DNA of 25,193 nucleotides, from IMG/VR virus record IMGVR_UViG_3300034101_000614, positions 1 through 25,193 of that record, one strand, 5' to 3'. Source of the stretch: a virus. The translations under genes were made by a program, and so were the position numbers. Under the pieces are notes generated by a model. That model searched no databases. It saw only the letters and a list, made by a program, of their open reading frames with translations, and was not told the origin of the DNA. Below, in pieces: positions 21,780 through 25,193 of the stretch (position 1 is its first letter; each line of letters starts with the position of its first letter).

Positions 21780-22811
21780 ATGACCACCATCCCCGACCCT
21801 CAAAACTCCATCTCCGCCATGATCGACGCATCCCATGAAGCGGTGTCGGACAAGCCTCGCATCCACATGGGCGCCAGCATCCTAGGCCACCACTGTGACC
21901 GGTGGCTTTGGCTGTCTTTCCGATGGGCCGTGATTGAGAAATTCCCCGGCCGTATCCGACGGCTGTTCCGGCGCGGCCACCATGAAGAAAGCTGGATCGT
22001 GGCCGATCTGAAAATGATCGGCATCGAAATCGGCAGCACCGAAGGCGACCAAGCCTTCCTCAAGCTTGGCGGTCACATCGGCGGGTCGACGGACGGCATC
22101 ATAGAGCGCGGTGTGCCGGAAGCTCCGAATAAGCGCCATGTGGCAGAATTTAAGACGCACTCCAAGAAGTCCTGGGAAGAAGTGGCGACAAAGGGCGTCC
22201 AGGCCAGCAAGCCTCTGCACTACACCCAGATGCAGATTTACATGCACGGAACCAAGATCGACCGGGCTCTCTATGTGGCCGTCTGCAAGGACGATGACCG
22301 CATTTATACCGAGCGCGTCCGTTATGACGCGACGCACGCCGAAAAGGCCATAGCCAGGGGGCACCGGATTACGACGGATGACCGCCTCCCTCCGCCATGC
22401 TCTACCGACCCGACGTGGTATCAATGCCGCTTTTGCGCAGGGCATGAATTCTGCCATAAGACGAACAGGACCAAAGAGGTCCACTGCCGGACCTGCGCCC
22501 TATCGACGGCAAAGCCGGACGGCACTTGGACGTGCGAACGCTGGAGCGGTGCCGTCATCCCCAATGAGACGCAGTATGAAGGATGCGACAGCCATGTCTT
22601 GCACCCCGATCTGGTGCCGTGGAAACTGATCCCCGGTGAGGCCGATAATGAGGCCATTTACGAAATCGACGGAAAGCCGGTTCGCAATGGCGAGGGTGAC
22701 GCTTTCGTGTTTTCGTCTAAAGAAATCCTGGCGAATCCGAGCGCATGTGCTGCCGCCGATCATCTGGTGATGGAAGTTCGGGGCAAGCTTGGAGGGAGGA
22801 TTCAGGGATGA
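21780..22811 (+). CDS. Cas4/RecB-like PD-(D/E)XK nuclease with FeS-type and extra Cys clusters (343 aa)
   Basis: Nuclease core: an N-terminal C39-D-R motif of the Cas4/AddB type, GGSTDGII with D105, AEFKT with E123 and K125, and a Q-rich helix HYTQMQIYM (Q150/Q152). Four cysteines, C39 with C216, C219 and C225, have the spacing of a Cas4-like 4Fe-4S cluster. A second set, C236, C239, C252 and C269, forms a separate zinc-type module. The expected activity is 5'-3' or 3'-5' exonuclease making single strands for Sak4/DUF669. GGAGG lies 5-6 nt before the ATG. It overlaps the helicase gene by ATGA. Polarity and substrate cannot be read from sequence. Confidence 0.8.
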   Translation: MTTIPDPQNSISAMIDASHEAVSDKPRIHMGASILGHHCDRWLWLSFRWAVIEKFPGRIRRLFRRGHHEESWIVADLKMIGIEIGSTEGDQAFLKLGGHIGGSTDGIIERGVPEAPNKRHVAEFKTHSKKSWEEVATKGVQASKPLHYTQMQIYMHGTKIDRALYVAVCKDDDRIYTERVRYDATHAEKAIARGHRITTDDRLPPPCSTDPTWYQCRFCAGHEFCHKTNRTKEVHCRTCALSTAKPDGTWTCERWSGAVIPNETQYEGCDSHVLHPDLVPWKLIPGEADNEAIYEIDGKPVRNGEGDAFVFSSKEILANPSACAAADHLVMEVRGKLGGRIQG

Positions 22812-24397
22812 TCCTCCGCGAATACCAACAGCGCACCATCGACCAGCTTTATGACTGGTTCCAAGGCGGAAAAGAAGGCCACCCTTGCTTGGTGCTCCCG
22901 ACCGGGTCGGGAAAATCAGTCATCATTGCCGCCCTGTGCCGAGACGCGCTTCAAAACTGGCCCGAGACGCGGGTGTTGATGCTGACCCACGTTAAGGAAT
23001 TGATCGAGCAAAATTACTCCAAGATACGAGCTGTCTGGCCTAATGCCCCGGTCGGCATTTACTCTGCAAGCATTGGCCGGAAGGACTTAGGAGAGCCTAT
23101 TACTTTCGCTGGCATTCAGTCTATTAGGACGAAATCCGCGAAGATTGGCCACGTCGACTTGATTATTGTGGACGAGTGCCATACCATTTCCCACAAGGAC
23201 GAAGGCGGGTATCGGTCGCTGATAGGAGAATTGACCAAAATCAATCCTTATCTTCGGGTCATTGGCCTTACCGCGACGCCCTGGCGGCTTGGTCACGGAC
23301 GCATCTGTGACGGCGATGCGCTGTTCTCCGACCTGATCGAGCCGGTCAGCATCGAGGAGCTTCTATATCTTAAGCACCTCGCGCCGCTTCACTCCAAGCG
23401 CACGGATTTCCGGCTTTCTACCGATGGCGTCCACAAGCGCGGCGGCGAATTCATAGAAAGCGAGCTCCAAGCCGCCGTTGATACGGCCCTTGGCAATGCC
23501 GAGGCGGTGGAGGAGATTATTGCAAGGGCTGGGGAGCGCAAGGCATGGCTTGTTTTCTGCACTGGTGTAGCACATGCCCGACACATCAAAGATGCCCTCT
23601 TGGAGCGCGGAATCGCGGCTGAGTGCGTTACCGGCGACACGCCCAAGAGCGAGCGGGCCAGGATGCTGGAGGACTTCAAGGCTGGTCGCATTCGGGCGAT
23701 GACAAACGCCAACGTCTTGACGACCGGCTTTGACTATCCCGACATTGACCTGATCGCCATGCTTCGTCCGACCATGAGCCCTAGCCTTTACGTGCAGATG
23801 GCCGGTCGCGGGCTCCGCCCCAAGAGCCACACCGATCATTGCTTGGTGTTGGACTTCGCCGGGAACGTGGAAACTCACGGGCCTATCACCAATGTCCGCG
23901 AGCCGGCCAAGAAAGGCGAAGCCCAGGGCGAAGCTCCAGTTAAAGTCTGCCCGGAATGCCAGGAGCTTGTGGCGATTGCCGTTCGGCTTTGTCCGACCTG
24001 TGGATATGAATTCCCGCCGCCAGCGGCCAAGGTCTATGCCCTATCGAATGCCGACATCATGAGGGATGAACCGGACAAAAGCATGGCGGTGACGAGCTGG
24101 AAATTCCAGCCTCACACGTCCTATTCAAGCGGAAAGGATATGATCAGGATCACCTATTATGGCGACCTGTCCGACAAGCCGATCCACGAATATCTGACGG
24201 TTTTCCACGAAGGCTATGCCGGGGAAAAGGCCGCTCGCACCCTGGCGAAGATATGCCAAAGCGCAGGGATTGATGCCAATTCCGACGACTGGAGGGCATG
24301 GTGCGATTATGCCACGACGCATGGAGCGCCTCCGGAATCAATCGACTACACCATGGATGGGAAATATTCCCGCATCACACGGAGGAACTGGCAATGA
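22808..24397 (+). CDS. SF2 DEAD/DEAH helicase with zinc ribbon (529 aa)
   Basis: Start ATG 22808 overlaps the nuclease stop; a frame opening at 22745 lies inside the nuclease gene and is less likely. Motifs in order: REYQQRTID (Q/motif 0), PTGSGKS at 31-37 (I), DECH at 122-125 (II), GLTATPWR (III), CVTGDTPKSERA and NANVLTTGFDYPDID (IV-V), QMAGRGLRP (VI). About residues 395-420 carry CPECQELVAIAVRLCPTCGY, a Cys4 zinc ribbon. This matches the phage SF2 helicases of the RecB/RecG-neighbour or UvsW type, which act on branched DNA or recombination intermediates. Location with nuclease and Sak4 supports that. The C-terminal 100 residues have no obvious domain. Confidence 0.88.
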   Translation: MILREYQQRTIDQLYDWFQGGKEGHPCLVLPTGSGKSVIIAALCRDALQNWPETRVLMLTHVKELIEQNYSKIRAVWPNAPVGIYSASIGRKDLGEPITFAGIQSIRTKSAKIGHVDLIIVDECHTISHKDEGGYRSLIGELTKINPYLRVIGLTATPWRLGHGRICDGDALFSDLIEPVSIEELLYLKHLAPLHSKRTDFRLSTDGVHKRGGEFIESELQAAVDTALGNAEAVEEIIARAGERKAWLVFCTGVAHARHIKDALLERGIAAECVTGDTPKSERARMLEDFKAGRIRAMTNANVLTTGFDYPDIDLIAMLRPTMSPSLYVQMAGRGLRPKSHTDHCLVLDFAGNVETHGPITNVREPAKKGEAQGEAPVKVCPECQELVAIAVRLCPTCGYEFPPPAAKVYALSNADIMRDEPDKSMAVTSWKFQPHTSYSSGKDMIRITYYGDLSDKPIHEYLTVFHEGYAGEKAARTLAKICQSAGIDANSDDWRAWCDYATTHGAPPESIDYTMDGKYSRITRRNWQ

Positions 24398-24567
24398 AAA
24401 AGCCGAAAGTCTTGATTGACTGGGAGGCCGCAGGCCCTCCAATGGTCTGCTACAATTGCGAATTCAACACCGGAAGCGAATGTGCGAAATTCAACGCAAT
24501 TCCGCCGGAAGATTTCCAACAGACACCGGGAGCGTGTGACCAATGGGACCAACAGATTCCTTTCTGA
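24394..24567 (+). CDS. Small Cys4 protein (57 aa)
   Basis: The ATG overlaps the helicase stop (ATGA), with GGAGG about 8 nt upstream. Four cysteines are spaced C19-x2-C22-x7-C30-x17-C48, the last followed by Asp, and the protein ends QQIPF. This suggests a zinc-binding fold. The same order, CxxC, then C, then CD, appears in the C-terminal part of the nuclease gene of this operon. Such tiny Cys proteins are frequent beside VRR-NUC genes in phages. A protein-protein or DNA-binding accessory role is inferred. Confidence 0.72.
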   Translation: MKKPKVLIDWEAAGPPMVCYNCEFNTGSECAKFNAIPPEDFQQTPGACDQWDQQIPF

Positions 24568-24902
24568 GTGAACACCAAGAACAGGCTCTTTTTGTGCAGT
24601 GGTTTCGCAGGGAATATCCTGGCGTCCGCATTCTTGCCATACCAAACGGCGGTGGGAGAAGCCGCAGCCAGGGCGCCAAGCTCAAGGCCGAAGGCGTCAG
24701 CGCTGGCGTGCCAGACCTCTTCATTCCACACGGGGAGATCTGGGTGGAGATGAAGAGGGCCAAGGGCGGTAGCGTTTCCGCCGTCCAAAGAGACTGGCAC
24801 CGATACCTAGAATCCATCGACCACACGGTGATCGTCGGATATGGATTTGAGGATGCCAGGACTAAAATTCTCTCTTGCATCATGTTAGCCGTTGTGGCTT
24901 AA
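24543..24902 (+). CDS. VRR-NUC domain nuclease (119 aa)
   Basis: Standalone VRR-NUC (PF08774-type) nuclease, of the family that includes FAN1 catalytic domains and phage Holliday-junction-type nucleases. Visible features: AIPNGGGRSRSQGAKLKAEG (about 33-52), GVPDLFI with the catalytic Asp (about 56-62), WVEMKR with Glu and Lys (about 68-73), then GGSVSAVQRDWHRYL with the Gln. Together these give the PD-D/E-x-K active site. Length is normal. The gene overlaps the Cys4 gene by 25 nt, and no SD is strong, so coupling is likely. The role would be resolution or trimming of branched phage DNA. Confidence 0.88.
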   Translation: MGPTDSFLSEHQEQALFVQWFRREYPGVRILAIPNGGGRSRSQGAKLKAEGVSAGVPDLFIPHGEIWVEMKRAKGGSVSAVQRDWHRYLESIDHTVIVGYGFEDARTKILSCIMLAVVA

Positions 24903-24909
24903 TTCTCTT

Positions 24910-24978
24910 GCCGGACCGTTCCGGCGCGGCGCCCTCCCCGTCGCGGGGCTGGTCTCAGGATCAGCCCCAAAGGGGAGG
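24910..24978 (+). ncRNA. Strongly structured leader/intergenic RNA before the 51-aa gene
   Basis: Two structures in 70 nt. Hairpin 1: GCCGGA/TCCGGC with a CCGT loop (24910-24925). Element 2 is nested: outer stem CCTCCCC (24933-24939) with GGGGAGG (24972-24978), inner stem GGGGCTG (24945-24951) with CAGCCCC (24962-24968), internal loop 5+3 nt, apical loop 10 nt. The GAGGAG of the next gene starts 4 nt after element 2. Function (attenuator, translation control or stability) is unknown; no known riboswitch core is recognised. Confidence 0.45.
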
Positions 24979-24994
24979 CCAGAGGAGAAAGACA

Positions 24995-25150
24995 ATGACC
25001 AATATAAAGAAGCGCAGGATTGTCACTTGGGGCGGATACGTCCTGGGTCATGCCACCACGGTTCGCGGCGCTTTGCGCCTTCTCCGCAAGATGAACGCTT
25101 CCATTGCCAGCGCCGGTATCAGCGGCGGGCATTGGGTTGCGATGTACTAG
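24995..25150 (+). CDS. Small basic orphan protein (51 aa)
   Basis: Starts MTNIKKRRIVTWGGYVLGHA with GAGGAG 7 nt upstream, a clear SD. The protein is basic, with one helical segment (TVRGALRLLRKMNASIA) and a Gly-rich end (GISGGHWVAMY). No family recognised. It resembles small phage early proteins that bind nucleic acid or a host protein, but nothing proves that. The start lies beyond a strongly folded 5' region, so it is likely regulated apart from the VRR-NUC gene. Confidence 0.6.
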   Translation: MTNIKKRRIVTWGGYVLGHATTVRGALRLLRKMNASIASAGISGGHWVAMY

Positions 25151-25164
25151 TGAAGGGCTGAGCC

Positions 25165-25193
25165 ATGAGCCTTCTCCCCCTTTTCGCGGGCAT
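25165..25193 (+). CDS. Start of a rightward gene cut by the window edge
   Basis: ATG 25165 opens MSLLPLFAG and continues to the edge. AAGGG lies about 8 nt upstream, 2-3 nt after the stop of the 51-aa gene, so the operon probably continues. Too short to name. Confidence 0.4.

Noticed and set aside
1-25193. CRISPR array, tRNA, rRNA, IS element, integrase or att site
   Set aside because: No regularly spaced repeats, cloverleaf, transposase, recombinase or duplicated core was seen on either strand.

Overview
The window is a stretch of a tailed double-stranded DNA phage or prophage, most likely a podovirus, from a GC-rich proteobacterium. The gene set is a packaging, head and short-tail block plus a phage replication and recombination block. 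The repertoire (large P22/SU10-type portal, SU10/TtpA-type adaptor, no tail tape measure or tail sheath) points to a podovirus. An alphaproteobacterial host would fit the codon usage, but I cannot fix the host from this sequence. There is no integrase, lysis gene, DNA polymerase, tRNA, rRNA, IS element or CRISPR array in the window. Genes run off both edges.

Positions 1-17000 are one leftward late block. In transcription order it holds: a ParB-like/DNA methylase fusion, small and large terminase, a beta-rich probable virion protein, portal, a small conserved protein, scaffold, major capsid, a probable decoration protein, a DUF115/MptE-like protein, a coiled-coil protein with an AT-hook-like tail, an 11-codon ORF, the head-tail adaptor, a tail protein, a GNAT-like acetyltransferase, and three Ala/Gln/Gly-rich proteins that look like ejection or internal virion proteins. 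The last of these is cut by the left edge. Genes are tightly packed, with many stop/start overlaps. The long transcript is subdivided by two near-identical promoter/5' UTR modules, upstream of the portal segment (about 13957-14028) and of the scaffold-capsid segment (about 10265-10335). A UUCG hairpin follows the decoration gene.

Positions 17000-20190 are the control and replication region. A divergent promoter pair with overlapping -35 boxes separates the methylase-terminase operon, whose mRNA is predicted to be leaderless, from a short rightward Cro/XRE-type regulator. Leftward genes follow: a TOPRIM primase/RepA-like helicase, preceded by a small two-helix membrane protein whose Shine-Dalgarno lies in a hairpin, and then a 97-aa orphan. 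Between the primase and the orphan, about 160 bp holds six GGGTCA/TGACCC half-sites. This is a candidate origin or operator array.

Positions 20190-25193 are a rightward recombination/replication operon: Sak4-like ATPase, a small protein (possibly DUF7173), a DUF669 ssDNA-binding-like protein, a Cas4/RecB-like nuclease with FeS-type cysteines, an SF2 helicase with a zinc ribbon, a small Cys4 protein, a VRR-NUC nuclease, a 51-aa orphan behind a strongly structured leader, and the first codons of another gene.

The observations most worth following are the duplicated promoter/UTR module with covarying hairpins, the GGGTCA array, the SD-sequestering hairpin before the membrane protein/primase pair, the nested-stem leader at 24933-24978, and the DUF115 protein inside the head cluster.
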